A program made the position numbers and the translations under genes. Below, piece after piece: positions 36,515 to 45,105 of a stretch of 64,000 nt of DNA (positions within the stretch are counted from its first letter, which is position 1; every line of letters begins with the position of its first letter). The notes beneath the pieces were generated by a model. The model did not search any database. It saw only the letters and a program-made list of their open reading frames with translations, and was not told the origin of the DNA. The DNA comes from Bacteroidota bacterium (GTDB taxonomy: Bacteria > Bacteroidota > Bacteroidia > AKYH767-A > OLB10), in NCBI GenBank assembly GCA_016713925.1, contig JADJOH010000007.1:1103501-1167500 (forward strand), in the 5' to 3' direction.

Positions 36515-36660
36515 GGTTCCCCTTGGTTTTCAACAAAATTTCTTCTTTCAGATCAACGTAAAATCCTCCGTATTGCAGGATTTAAAACTTACCAGGAAGA
36601 ACGATAGATTTGATAACAGGTAATGTATGCTGTTTTATTAAAAATGAAATTCTGTCAAAC
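36515..36660 (+). pseudogene. Degenerate duplicate of the lptD 3' end
   Basis: These 145 bp align with 35821-35965, the last 36 codons of lptD and its first bases of 3' flank. They match over most of their length, including the run CTTGGTTTTCAACAAAA and AACTTACCAGGAAGAACGA, with scattered substitutions and one-base gaps. The frame is lost, so this is a remnant. It implies an old duplication or loss of a second lptD copy. Confidence 0.8.
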
Positions 36661-36665
36661 AACTT

Positions 36666-37165
36666 TTAATGCAAATCAAACACCCTGTTTAAATCCCGAT
36701 TATCAGGAAGGCTATGACAAGAGATGCATCCATTCCCCTTTTTTGCGGCACTAAAACCACTTCACCACCCGGCTTATATTCGCCCCATAACCAGCCGGAA
36801 CCGGCGTTCTCGTTGCTTGTTTCTTTTTTCATGATGGCATATAAGTTCAATCCACCGCTCAATGAACTGTAAATTTCTTTCACGACAACAGATCCATTAG
36901 GAAAAGTGCCGCCAACAGGCAATTTTCCGGTGCTGTCAAGGGCAGAAGCTGCGATGTTATTGTAACGGACTTTCATAAAACCATGCGCCCCACCTAATCC
37001 TTCGGTGATGACCTGAGTTCCGACATAGTAAGTGGCCCCGCCGGAATTAATGTCACAGTAAAGGTCTTTGTTGGCTTTACGCTCTTCCTCTTCATCTTTT
37101 TTACAAGAAGAAACGATTGAAATACATAAAATAAGCAGAAGGGAAGTGGTTAGTGTGTTTTTCAT
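36666..37165 (-). pseudogene. Cytochrome P460-like lipoprotein, one frameshift
   Basis: Cytochrome P460 proteins carry a c-type heme and, in known cases, oxidise hydroxylamine or act as reductases. The N-terminus is a lipoprotein signal with the lipobox Cys at about 21 (ISIVSSCKKD). The domain runs through LPVGGTFPNGSVVVKE and GSGWLWGEYKPGGEVV, then the frame is lost. Adding one base to the AAAA run at 36753-36756 (plus strand) restores FSAAKKGNGCISCHSLPD with a CxxCH heme site and ends the gene at 36666, giving 166 residues. As written, the frame stops early at 36689. A TAAATTTG box lies upstream. Confidence 0.75.
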
Positions 37166-37169
37166 GATT

Positions 37170-37177
37170 CAAATTTA
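37170..37177 (-). promoter_or_regulatory. -7 promoter element of the P460-like gene (TAAATTTG)
   Basis: This is an exact TAnnTTTG match four bases upstream of the ATG on the minus strand, so the transcript would be leaderless or nearly so. Confidence 0.45.
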
Positions 37178-37254
37178 ACAAATCGGGTTGGGTTAAGTTC
37201 AAGTAACGGTGAAATTAGACAAATATTTCCCTTTCTAAAAAGGCTGATTTTAAC

Positions 37255-37262
37255 TAAATTCG
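37255..37262 (+). promoter_or_regulatory. Possible -7 element of ffh (TAAATTCG)
   Basis: This is a one-base variant of TAnnTTTG, 16 bases upstream of the ffh ATG. Confidence 0.4.
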
Positions 37263-37278
37263 CCCCTTCTCTAAGACT

Positions 37279-38607
37279 ATGTTTGAAAATTTATCCGATA
37301 AGCTCGACCGGGCGTTTAAACTGCTGAAAGGGCAGGGTAAAATAAGTGAAATCAATATTGCAGAAACCCTCAAAGAGGTGCGTAAAGCTTTATTGGATGC
37401 TGACGTTAACTATAAGGTAGCCAAACAGTTCACTGATACAGTGAAGGAAAAGGCATTGGGCCGGGATGTGTTGCTCAGCGTATCTCCCGGACAATTGATG
37501 GTGAAAATTGTCCATGAGGAGTTAATGGCTTTAATGGGTGGAGATGCCACGGATATCAATCTCAAAGCCAATCCTTCTATCATTTTGATGTCAGGTTTAC
37601 AGGGTTCCGGTAAAACGACTTTAAGCGGAAAGCTGGCTCATTTGCTTAAAACCAAGCGGGGCCGACAAGTCATGCTGGTTGCCTGCGACGTTTATCGTCC
37701 CGCTGCGATTGATCAGTTGCATGTACTTGGGGAGCAGATTGGTGTGGAAGTTTATTCAGAGAGAGAGAATAAGAATCCGGTTTCTATTGCTAAGAATGCC
37801 ATTGAAAAGGCAAAATCTCAGGGAATAAATACCATCATCATCGATACCGCCGGTCGTTTGGCGATTGATGGAGAGATGATGGATGAAATAGCCCGGCTTA
37901 AAGAATTTTTAAATCCGCAGGAAACATTGTTTGTGGTAGATGCCATGACGGGACAGGATGCGGTGAATACTGCCAAAGCTTTTAATGATCGTATCAATTT
38001 TGATGGAGTTGTATTGACCAAGTTGGATGGTGATACCCGTGGTGGTGCTGCACTTTCCATTAAATCAATTGTCAATAAGCCGATAAAATTTGTTGGTACC
38101 GGCGAGAAAATGGAAGCGCTGGATGTCTTCTATCCCAGTCGTATGTCCGACAGGATTTTGGGCATGGGTGACATTGTCTCCCTTGTTGAAAGAGCACAGG
38201 AGCAATTTGATGCGAAGGAAGCAGCTGAATTGCAAAAGAAAATTGCAAAAAATCAGTTTAATCTGAATGATTTTCTCGGACAGCTTCAGCAAATCAAAAA
38301 GATGGGAAACATCAAGGACCTCATGGGAATGATTCCGGGTATGGGTAAAGCGATGAAGGATGTAGATATCGATAATGATTCTTTCAAGCATATCGAAGCT
38401 ATCATTCAATCCATGACCAACGAAGAGCGAGAAAGACCCGATTTGTTGAATGGTGCAAGAAGAAAAAGAATTGCTTCCGGTAGCGGAACTACTATTCAGG
38501 AAGTCAACAAATTGCTCAAGCAGTTTGAAGATATGAGAAAAATGATGAAAATGTTTACCTCCGGGAATGCGCAAAAAATGATGCGGAACATGCCGGTTCG
38601 AAAATAA
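37279..38607 (+). CDS. ffh: Signal recognition particle protein Ffh
   Basis: Ffh binds 4.5S RNA and signal sequences of nascent membrane proteins and delivers ribosomes to FtsY. The 442-residue GTPase has an N domain (1-90), a G domain with SGLQGSGKTTLSGKLA, IDTAGRLAID and TKLDGDTRGGAALS, and a methionine-rich M domain with the RNA-binding helix. It ends MMKMFTSGNAQKMMRNMPVR. Length and motifs are standard. It is followed by folD after 30 bp on the same strand. Confidence 0.97.
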   Translation: MFENLSDKLDRAFKLLKGQGKISEINIAETLKEVRKALLDADVNYKVAKQFTDTVKEKALGRDVLLSVSPGQLMVKIVHEELMALMGGDATDINLKANPSIILMSGLQGSGKTTLSGKLAHLLKTKRGRQVMLVACDVYRPAAIDQLHVLGEQIGVEVYSERENKNPVSIAKNAIEKAKSQGINTIIIDTAGRLAIDGEMMDEIARLKEFLNPQETLFVVDAMTGQDAVNTAKAFNDRINFDGVVLTKLDGDTRGGAALSIKSIVNKPIKFVGTGEKMEALDVFYPSRMSDRILGMGDIVSLVERAQEQFDAKEAAELQKKIAKNQFNLNDFLGQLQQIKKMGNIKDLMGMIPGMGKAMKDVDIDNDSFKHIEAIIQSMTNEERERPDLLNGARRKRIASGSGTTIQEVNKLLKQFEDMRKMMKMFTSGNAQKMMRNMPVRK

Positions 38608-38637
38608 CTTTTCCTAAACTTAAAATACCACATTCAC

Positions 38638-39534
38638 GTGATCCTGATCGACGGCAAATTAACTGCACAGCAAATTAAAACTGAAATCCGTGCTGAAGTG
38701 GATGAAATCCGTTCGCATGGTGGTAGAGCCCCGCATTTAGTAGCCATTTTAGTAGGCAATAATGGTGCTTCCGAAACTTATGTGGGAAACAAAATAAAGT
38801 CTTGTGCAGAGGTGGGGTTTAAAAGTACTTTGTTGCGCTTTGAAGAAACATTAAGTGAGGAAAATCTCCTTCGGGAAATCCATCAATTGAACGAAGATGA
38901 TCAGGTAGATGGATTTATCGTTCAGTTACCCTTGCCTTCTCATATTAATGTAGATCTGGTCACGGAAGCTATATTACCCTCTAAAGATGTGGACGGATTT
39001 CACCCTATTAATCTGGGAAGAATGACCGAACAAATGCCCTCCTATGTTCCTGCTACACCTAAAGGGATCATGCAACTATTGGAGCGGTATAGCATTCCCA
39101 CGAAAGGAAAGCATTGTGTGGTGATTGGCAGAAGTAATATTGTTGGAACGCCCGTTTCCATTCTTTTATCCAGAAATACCAATCCCGGAAATTGCACCGT
39201 AACGTTAACGCATAGCCACACTTCTAATTTAAAAGAAATTACTTTGCAGGCCGATATCATCATTGCTGCTCTCGGTAAACCTTATTTCCTGACTGCCGAT
39301 ATGGTGAAGGAAGGGGCTGTGGTGATTGATGTAGGCATGACACGTGTGCCTGCACCGGAATTGAAGCAGGGGTTCCGCCTTGCCGGTGACGTTGACTTTG
39401 CAGGAGTATCCTCCAAATGCAGTTATATTACACCTGTGCCCGGTGGAGTAGGCCCCATGACCATCGTCGGACTTTTACAAAACACCCTACTTGCGGCCCG
39501 TCACCGAATTTATCCTGAACATGTCAGCAGGTAA
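38638..39534 (+). CDS. folD: Bifunctional methylene-THF dehydrogenase/cyclohydrolase
   Basis: FolD converts 5,10-methylene-THF to 10-formyl-THF using NADP, supplying one-carbon units. The 298-residue protein has the family blocks SETYVGNKIKSC with the catalytic lysine, DGFIVQLPLPSHI, DVDGFHPINLG, GRSNIVGTPVSILL for the dinucleotide, and the terminal PVPGGVGPMT. It starts with GTG at 38638, since no ATG exists near the expected N-terminus. Its end overlaps queE by 14 bases, implying coupled translation. Confidence 0.96.
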   Translation: MILIDGKLTAQQIKTEIRAEVDEIRSHGGRAPHLVAILVGNNGASETYVGNKIKSCAEVGFKSTLLRFEETLSEENLLREIHQLNEDDQVDGFIVQLPLPSHINVDLVTEAILPSKDVDGFHPINLGRMTEQMPSYVPATPKGIMQLLERYSIPTKGKHCVVIGRSNIVGTPVSILLSRNTNPGNCTVTLTHSHTSNLKEITLQADIIIAALGKPYFLTADMVKEGAVVIDVGMTRVPAPELKQGFRLAGDVDFAGVSSKCSYITPVPGGVGPMTIVGLLQNTLLAARHRIYPEHVSR

Positions 39535-40156
39535 TTCAGGGGATGTATTGCCGGTAATGGAGTCCTTTTATACCATTCAGGGAGAAGGCTACCATAGCGG
39601 CAGGCCCGCGTTTTTTATTCGTTTAGGAGGATGCGATATTGGCTGTGTTTGGTGCGATGTAAAAGAATCCTGGAGCTCAACAGGTCACCCCATGAAAAGT
39701 TGTGAAGAAATCGTGGCTGAGGCCTTGCAAGAACCTTCCCGATTTGTAGTAATTACCGGAGGTGAACCAGCGCTATACGATTTGACCCGATTAACACGTT
39801 TACTTCATGAGAAAGTGTTCGAAATCGCGGTGGAGACGTCCGGTGCTTATCCCTTAACCGGTGAATGGGACTGGATCTGCGTGTCTCCGAAAAAATTTAA
39901 AGCACCTCTACAAGAAAACCTGGAAAAGGCACATGAGTTGAAAGTGGTGATCAATCACACAAGTGATTTTGATTGGGCAGAAAAAAATGCCGCCGCTGTT
40001 CTTAAACATTGCAAATTGTTCCTTCAACCCGAGTACGATAAATTCGAAAAGCATATACCCCCAATCATCGATTATGTAAAACTGCATCCGGAATGGTCGA
40101 TTTCACTGCAGACACATAGGTTCTACACAGTAATGTACAACAGAAATTCATATTGA
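39521..40156 (+). CDS. queE: 7-carboxy-7-deazaguanine synthase QueE
   Basis: QueE is a radical-SAM enzyme that contracts the ring of carboxytetrahydropterin on the way to queuosine in tRNA. The 211-residue product has the compact Cx3Cx2C cluster motif (GGCDIGCVWCD; Cys38, Cys42, Cys45), VITGGEPALYDL for SAM binding, and IAVETSGAYPL. I start at ATG 39521, inside the end of folD. A TTG at 39491 is possible but would lengthen the overlap. The C-terminus diverges after LQTHRFY from the usual ending, so a small change there is possible. It overlaps the next gene by four bases. Confidence 0.88.
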   Translation: MSAGNSGDVLPVMESFYTIQGEGYHSGRPAFFIRLGGCDIGCVWCDVKESWSSTGHPMKSCEEIVAEALQEPSRFVVITGGEPALYDLTRLTRLLHEKVFEIAVETSGAYPLTGEWDWICVSPKKFKAPLQENLEKAHELKVVINHTSDFDWAEKNAAAVLKHCKLFLQPEYDKFEKHIPPIIDYVKLHPEWSISLQTHRFYTVMYNRNSY

Positions 40157-42093
40157 GATTTGTTTTTTTTGTCGCCCTTTTCATTTCATTTTTTCCGGCC
40201 ATTTCCTTTGCACAACCTCAGCCCAAAAAAGTGTACTCTACCAATAAGTCGGCTATCAGAGACTATGAAGACGGACGCAAGCAATTTAACTCCGGTCAGG
40301 ATGTGAAGGCGATACGATTGATGGAATCCGCCATTGCAAAAGATCCGAACTTTATTGATGCCTGGCTGATTCTCGGCCAAATCTACATCGAGAGCCGTGA
40401 TTATGCCAGTGCGTTAGAACATTACAGAAAGGTCACGGAAATTGATCCTGCCTATATGCCGGGTGCGAATATGGTTGCGGGTGAATTGGAATTAAAGCGG
40501 GGAAATTATGCAGCAGCTAAAGGTGATTTTGAGAGATATGTGAAAGCAGTTCCGGAGATGGCCGGTGAACTGAAAGAAGAGGCATTGGGAAAAATAAAAT
40601 CATGTGACTTTGCACTCGAAGCATTAAAACATCCTGTTCCCTTTCAACCTGTAAATTTAGGAACAGGCATAAACACTCCTGAAAACGAGTATTTCCCTTC
40701 CTTTACCGTCGATCAACAGGAAATCATATTTACCAGAGATATCAAGGATGCTAAAGCACAGGAAGGGCATCAGGAAGATTTTTACATTTCAAAGTTAAAA
40801 GATACTATTTGGACAACTGCAAAGAATGCCGGAATGCCACTCAATAGTCCTTTGAACGAAGGAGGACCAAGTATTTCAGCGGATGGCAGAGTATTGTTTT
40901 TCACCGCCTGTGACCGCCCGGATGGATTAGGCAGTTGCGATATTTATCTTTCTCAACGTCTGGGAGATGGCAACTGGAGTAAGCCCATGAATATTGGAGC
41001 ACCGGTAAATTCTCAGTCATGGGAATCACAGCCCTCCTTTAGTTCTGATGGCAGAACACTTTATTTCGTGAGGGGAAGTTATACCCGTGACAGGAGCCGG
41101 ATTTTTGATATTTACAGTAGTACTTTTCAAGTGGATATGACCTGGAGCAATCCGGTAAAGCTGAGTGATACGATTAATACAAGTGGAGTAGAGGAGTCTG
41201 TATTCATTCATCCCGATAATCAGACGCTCTATTTCAGTTCTGATGGTCATCCGGGAATGGGAGGGCTTGATATTTTTGTAAGCAGGAGATTGGAAAACGG
41301 TTCATGGGGTATTCCTGAAAATCTGGGGTATCCGATCAATACACATACTGATGAAAATAGTCTGGTGGTAAGTGCCGATGGAATGAAAGCCTATTTTGCC
41401 AGTGACAGAAAAGGAGGAAACGGAGCACTGGATTTGTACAACTTTAATCTTTACCCCAAGGCGCGTCCGGCACTGGTCAGTTATGTAAAGGCGAAAGTAG
41501 TGGATGCTTCAACGGGCTTGCCTCTCGCTGCAGGTTTTGAAATCATTGACGTAGAAACCGGGAAAGTGATCGTTGCAAATACAACAGATAAAAAGAGAGG
41601 AGAGTTTCTGGCCTGCCTTCCTGCAGGGAAAAATTATATGCTGAATGTGAATAAGGAAACGTACATGTTTTATTCCGATTACTTCGAATGCAAGGAAGCC
41701 AATGACAAACAGAATGCGTACGATTTAGTTATTAAGTTACAGCAACCCAAGTCGGGAGAAAAGGTGGTATTAAAGAATATTTTCTTTGATGTCAATCGTT
41801 TTGAGTTAAAGACATCTTCCTATCTGGAATTAGAAAAACTAATTTCCTTTTTAAAGGCTCAACCCGGTTTCAGAATTGAAGTGAGTGGTCATACGGATAG
41901 TACAGGGGATAAGAAAGCCAACCTGACATTATCGGAAAACAGGGCGAAAGCGGTCATGGATTATTTAGTGGCGAAAGGTATCCCTTCCGCGAGAATAACG
42001 TATAAAGGCTACGGTGATACGAAACCTGTTTCCGGCAATGATACGGAATCGGGTAGAGCACAGAACCGAAGAACCGAATTCAGTATTCTCTAA
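40153..42093 (+). CDS. PorE-like TPR/propeller/OmpA outer-membrane protein
   Basis: Like P. gingivalis PorE, which supports type IX secretion, this 646-residue protein joins a signal peptide (1-20), TPR repeats (about 30-150), a PD40/WD40 propeller (about 165-430, with SISADGRVLFFTACD, QPSFSSDGRTLYFVRG and SADGMKAYFASDRKGG), a carboxypeptidase-regulatory-like domain (about 445-530) and an OmpA domain (about 535-646, with SGHTDSTGDKKANL and GYGDTKPV) that grips peptidoglycan. Unlike PorE it lacks a lipobox cysteine. The start is TTG, overlapping the queE stop. The window also encodes T9SS cargo, so a role in that system is reasonable. Confidence 0.85.
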   Translation: MRFVFFVALFISFFPAISFAQPQPKKVYSTNKSAIRDYEDGRKQFNSGQDVKAIRLMESAIAKDPNFIDAWLILGQIYIESRDYASALEHYRKVTEIDPAYMPGANMVAGELELKRGNYAAAKGDFERYVKAVPEMAGELKEEALGKIKSCDFALEALKHPVPFQPVNLGTGINTPENEYFPSFTVDQQEIIFTRDIKDAKAQEGHQEDFYISKLKDTIWTTAKNAGMPLNSPLNEGGPSISADGRVLFFTACDRPDGLGSCDIYLSQRLGDGNWSKPMNIGAPVNSQSWESQPSFSSDGRTLYFVRGSYTRDRSRIFDIYSSTFQVDMTWSNPVKLSDTINTSGVEESVFIHPDNQTLYFSSDGHPGMGGLDIFVSRRLENGSWGIPENLGYPINTHTDENSLVVSADGMKAYFASDRKGGNGALDLYNFNLYPKARPALVSYVKAKVVDASTGLPLAAGFEIIDVETGKVIVANTTDKKRGEFLACLPAGKNYMLNVNKETYMFYSDYFECKEANDKQNAYDLVIKLQQPKSGEKVVLKNIFFDVNRFELKTSSYLELEKLISFLKAQPGFRIEVSGHTDSTGDKKANLTLSENRAKAVMDYLVAKGIPSARITYKGYGDTKPVSGNDTESGRAQNRRTEFSIL

Positions 42094-42094
42094 T

Positions 42095-42883
42095 ATGCCC
42101 TTTACACCGGCTCATCCGGCCATCTTACTTCCTTTGAAAATATTCAGGAATTTAAAACTTTCCTGGACCGCATTGATCATTGGAAGTATCGTTCCTGATT
42201 TTGAGTATTTCATCTGGCTCAGTTCATGTGCGTCGGTGAGTCATACAATTAGTGGAATTCTCACCTTTAATCTTCCCCTCACCATTATTTTATCCTATCT
42301 CTATCATCGCATCATCTATCCGGTACTTTGGCCACGATTAAACTTTTTTAAGGAAACGATAAACTTTGAACACAGGGAAGATTTTTTTGAATGGTTGAAA
42401 AAGAATTGGCTGATGTTTACTGTATCAGCTCTCATCGGGATACTATCTCATCTCATCTGGGATTCCTTTTGTCATGCGAATGGTTATATGGTACACCAGA
42501 TTCCATTCCTGTTGGAGACCGCCACCGTTGGGGCTTATGAAATCAGACGTTGCTATTTACTTTGGTATGGCAGTACGGTAGCAGGATGTATAGCGATGGC
42601 GATAATTTATTTGAATTTTAAGAAAGTACTTTCTAAAGAAAACTGGAAGACCTTTTTTGCAGGTGGGGCATTTTGGGGAAAGATTCTCTTTTTGGCTATA
42701 CTCATTGCCTCCATTCGCATAGCCATCGGACTCAGCTGGAACTGGACCCGACATTTAGTGATCATTTCCCTTGGCTCATTTTTCTATGCGACTATCATTG
42801 TTTGCTGGTTGGAAATGGCGAAAAGGGAAGAATTAATCAGGAGAGAAGCAATTCCAACTGTAAAAAATAAAGGCAAGTACTGA
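42095..42883 (+). CDS. DUF4184 family membrane protein
   Basis: The 262-residue protein has about seven hydrophobic spans and the DUF4184 signature: MPFTPAHPAILLPL at the start, an acidic IGSIVPDFEYFIWL and later SHLIWDSFCHANGYM, whose histidines and acid resemble the metal sites of the DUF457/YdjM membrane hydrolases. Function is unknown. ATG 42095 lies one base after the PorE-like stop. A longer frame exists back to 42014 but overlaps the preceding gene. Confidence 0.85.
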   Translation: MPFTPAHPAILLPLKIFRNLKLSWTALIIGSIVPDFEYFIWLSSCASVSHTISGILTFNLPLTIILSYLYHRIIYPVLWPRLNFFKETINFEHREDFFEWLKKNWLMFTVSALIGILSHLIWDSFCHANGYMVHQIPFLLETATVGAYEIRRCYLLWYGSTVAGCIAMAIIYLNFKKVLSKENWKTFFAGGAFWGKILFLAILIASIRIAIGLSWNWTRHLVIISLGSFFYATIIVCWLEMAKREELIRREAIPTVKNKGKY

Positions 42884-42903
42884 ATTTCTTCAGCCATTGC
42901 CTT
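42870..42903. terminator. Probable terminator hairpin between convergent genes
   Basis: Two nested stems (outer AAGGCAA with TTGCCTT, inner CTGAA with TTCAG) include the DUF4184 stop codon, next to the end of the TlpA-like gene on the other strand. There is no long T-tract. Confidence 0.4.
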
Positions 42904-42928
42904 CAACTTCTAATTCGAGAATAGTTTT

Positions 42929-44378
42929 TTACGGTTTCTTTGCCAAATTCTCTAATTCACGATCAAGAATTTTCTCCATATTGTCCTCATCGATTTTCTT
43001 GGCAACAATCTTCTTGTCTTTATCCAGAATAAATATCTGAGGTGTTGTCAATATATCAAATTCCTGGCGGAAGTTATTCTGCAGTTTTGGGTCAGCCACA
43101 TTGATCCAGTTCAAATTGTTTTCACGTATATAGGCTTTCCATTTATCCATTTCAACTTCCGAGCACACTGCAAAAACTTTAATGCCTTTCGATTTCACTT
43201 TATCATAATAGGCTTTCACTTTTGGCGTCACCTTCTTGCAATGTCCACAATCCGGATCCCAGAAATAGAGGATGGTAAAGGGAGCATCTACATTGTACAA
43301 GGCCTGGTATACACCGAGTGTATCTGTTAAAATTAAATTCTTTGCCTTCTTTCCAATTAATATAGGTTCCAGTATTCGTGCACGATCCTGAATTTTATAG
43401 AGCGTGGCATCGTCCACCCAATACGCCTTTTCCTTGGTATAATAGTTTTTAACCAGGTGTACGAAAACGGCATCCATCCCCATAATATTGGAAGTTTCAT
43501 AGGTATTGGTCAGCAGCCATACCATGTATTTATAAGTTTCCTTAGACTTAGAAGCTTTTTCTACCAAAATATCCAACTGAGGAATCAGTGAATCAGGAAT
43601 GTTTATAAGCATACTCTTCAGAAAAAAAGAGAGCTTGTTATGATACACGGGACTTCTGAGCAATCGTTCATCCCCTAAATCCAGATTATCAAAATAATGA
43701 TCGCGGTAATAGTAATACACAAAGGAAGAATCTGGTTTTCCATCTGCTTTAATGGGTAAGTCAGGAATAACGGGATCTTTAGAAGCTTTAAATATAGCCG
43801 CTAAAAATGACTGTGGATATTGGCTGATAAAAGTGTTTTTGTAGTCAGCAACTTTTTTGTCTATTTTACTGATTTCACTTTCCAATGAATCGATCAACAC
43901 TTTATCTTCGGCTTTTGCAGTGAGTTGTGCTTTGAGCGGTTCAACTTCCTTCGATCGTTCCTGAATAAAATTAAGGTATTCATAAAACAATCTGTTATTT
44001 TCTGAACCCTTTACTTTCATACTACCGATCACATTGCCTAAAGTACACTCCATACTAAATGATTGCTCATTGTCAATCAAGAATTCAAAATAGGTCTTAT
44101 TGGGAAACACAAACAAGTAAATACCTCCGGGAAGTGCTTCTACACCCTTAAACACCACATTTCCGTTCGCATCACAATGTGTTGAATCCTTAAGGTACTG
44201 CTTTTCTCCATAGTAATTAGCGATGTAAATCATGGAGTCTTTCAATCCGCTTACTTTGAATTTCAATTCATATCCTTCCTTGGTATCAGCCATAACGGGA
44301 TGAGCAGCCGTATTTGAAAATGAAAGTGCTGAAAGAAATGTATAGGAGAAAGAAGTAACGGAATCCGGTATTTGTCAT
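42929..44378 (-). pseudogene. Periplasmic TlpA-like thioredoxin with DUF4369, one frameshift at the signal peptide
   Basis: The uninterrupted frame (ATG 44293) starts at MADTKEGYE, gives 454 residues and lacks a signal peptide. It has a DUF4369-like beta domain (LKFKVSGLKDSMIYIANYYG), a helical middle region and a C-terminal thioredoxin with CGHCKK (FWDPDCGHCKKV) and the cis-proline loop LTTPQIFIL. A signal peptide can be restored: from ATG 44378 the adjacent frame reads MTNTGFRYFFLLY. Removing one T (a TTT run on the minus strand near 44333-44340) continues as ILSALSFSNTAAHPVMADT, giving 482 residues. This is a good lipid-free export signal. A CATCTTTG box lies further upstream. I think the protein is periplasmic. 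Confidence 0.7.
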
Positions 44379-44912
44379 TGAAAATGCTTTTGATTGATTA
44401 TTCATATACTTTAGATCCTTCTAATTAGTTTTTAGTACAAAGATGCGAGGTTTGATCACAATGTAACGAAGGAATATTGAGAAAGAGATTGCATTCCGGA
44501 CAGGAACCTTCATACTTGTTTCATTTTAGTTAAAGAACTAGTTAAAATCTCAGGGACTTGCACTTTTCTAATATTAAACATTTGACCTTCAATGTTCTAT
44601 AAACAATTTTACACTATTAATCAAAGTTTTACATATTTTTATAATTATATACCAAGTATCAAATCAAACGGCATTAAAGGGAAGATGAAGGCCGGGTTGA
44701 AATGTAGATGATAATTGAAGTCAAAATTTATTTCAATATTGAATAAGTTCTCATCGAACATAACTAATTATAGGGAAAAAATCGGCTGATTACTAAAAAC
44801 ATAAAATAAATAGTTACGTTTACATAATCATATAACCATTAAATTACCGAATGCAATTTAGTTTAATTAATAGTAAATCAAAAATTCAAAATCAAAATTC
44901 CACTCCAAAGCA
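44379..44912. other. A+T-rich intergenic region
   Basis: The 534 bp upstream of the TlpA-like gene are unusually A+T-rich, with no tandem array, tRNA or coding frame. A CATCTTTG (near-consensus -7 on the minus strand) at about 44438-44445 could drive the TlpA-like gene. Confidence 0.5.
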
Positions 44913-45059
44913 ATGAGAGAAGAAAAAACAATGATTGAACTGGTTAAACGATATGAGTCATACCCTCTGAGTCAAAAGGAAAGATTTGGGATAGGCTTAA
45001 TGTTGACATTTTTTCTTTCTATGACTTTATTATTTGTTGTCATACCCATGCTTTTCTAA
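44913..45059 (+). CDS. Small single-pass membrane protein (48 residues)
   Basis: A short open frame: MREEKTMIELVKRYESYP, then about 20 hydrophobic residues (IGLMLTFFLSMTLLFVVIPM) to the stop. The N-terminal half is charged and the second half could form one transmembrane helix. The hydrophobic/charged layout and clean ATG argue for a real gene, but there is no homology to invoke and no promoter box was found, so this is tentative. No function is assigned. Confidence 0.4.
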   Translation: MREEKTMIELVKRYESYPLSQKERFGIGLMLTFFLSMTLLFVVIPMLF

Positions 45060-45105
45060 AAAAAAATCAGATTAACGGAATAAAAGAAACAACTCCATCG
45101 ATTTT

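Larger units (their letters stand above)
35930..36665. other. Intergenic region with palindromic element and lptD remnant
   Basis: The 736 bp between lptD and the P460 gene contain a MITE/REP-like inverted-repeat element (36235-36375) and a degenerate copy of the lptD 3' end (36515-36660). No gene was found. Open frames in this stretch are short and overlap the remnants. Confidence 0.7.

Noticed and set aside
36335..36607. 90-codon open frame between lptD and the P460-like gene
   Set aside because: It is built from the palindromic element and the lptD remnant, so coding is unlikely.
38065..38574. 169-codon open frame antisense to ffh
   Set aside because: The whole span is inside ffh and the antisense frame has no recognisable feature.
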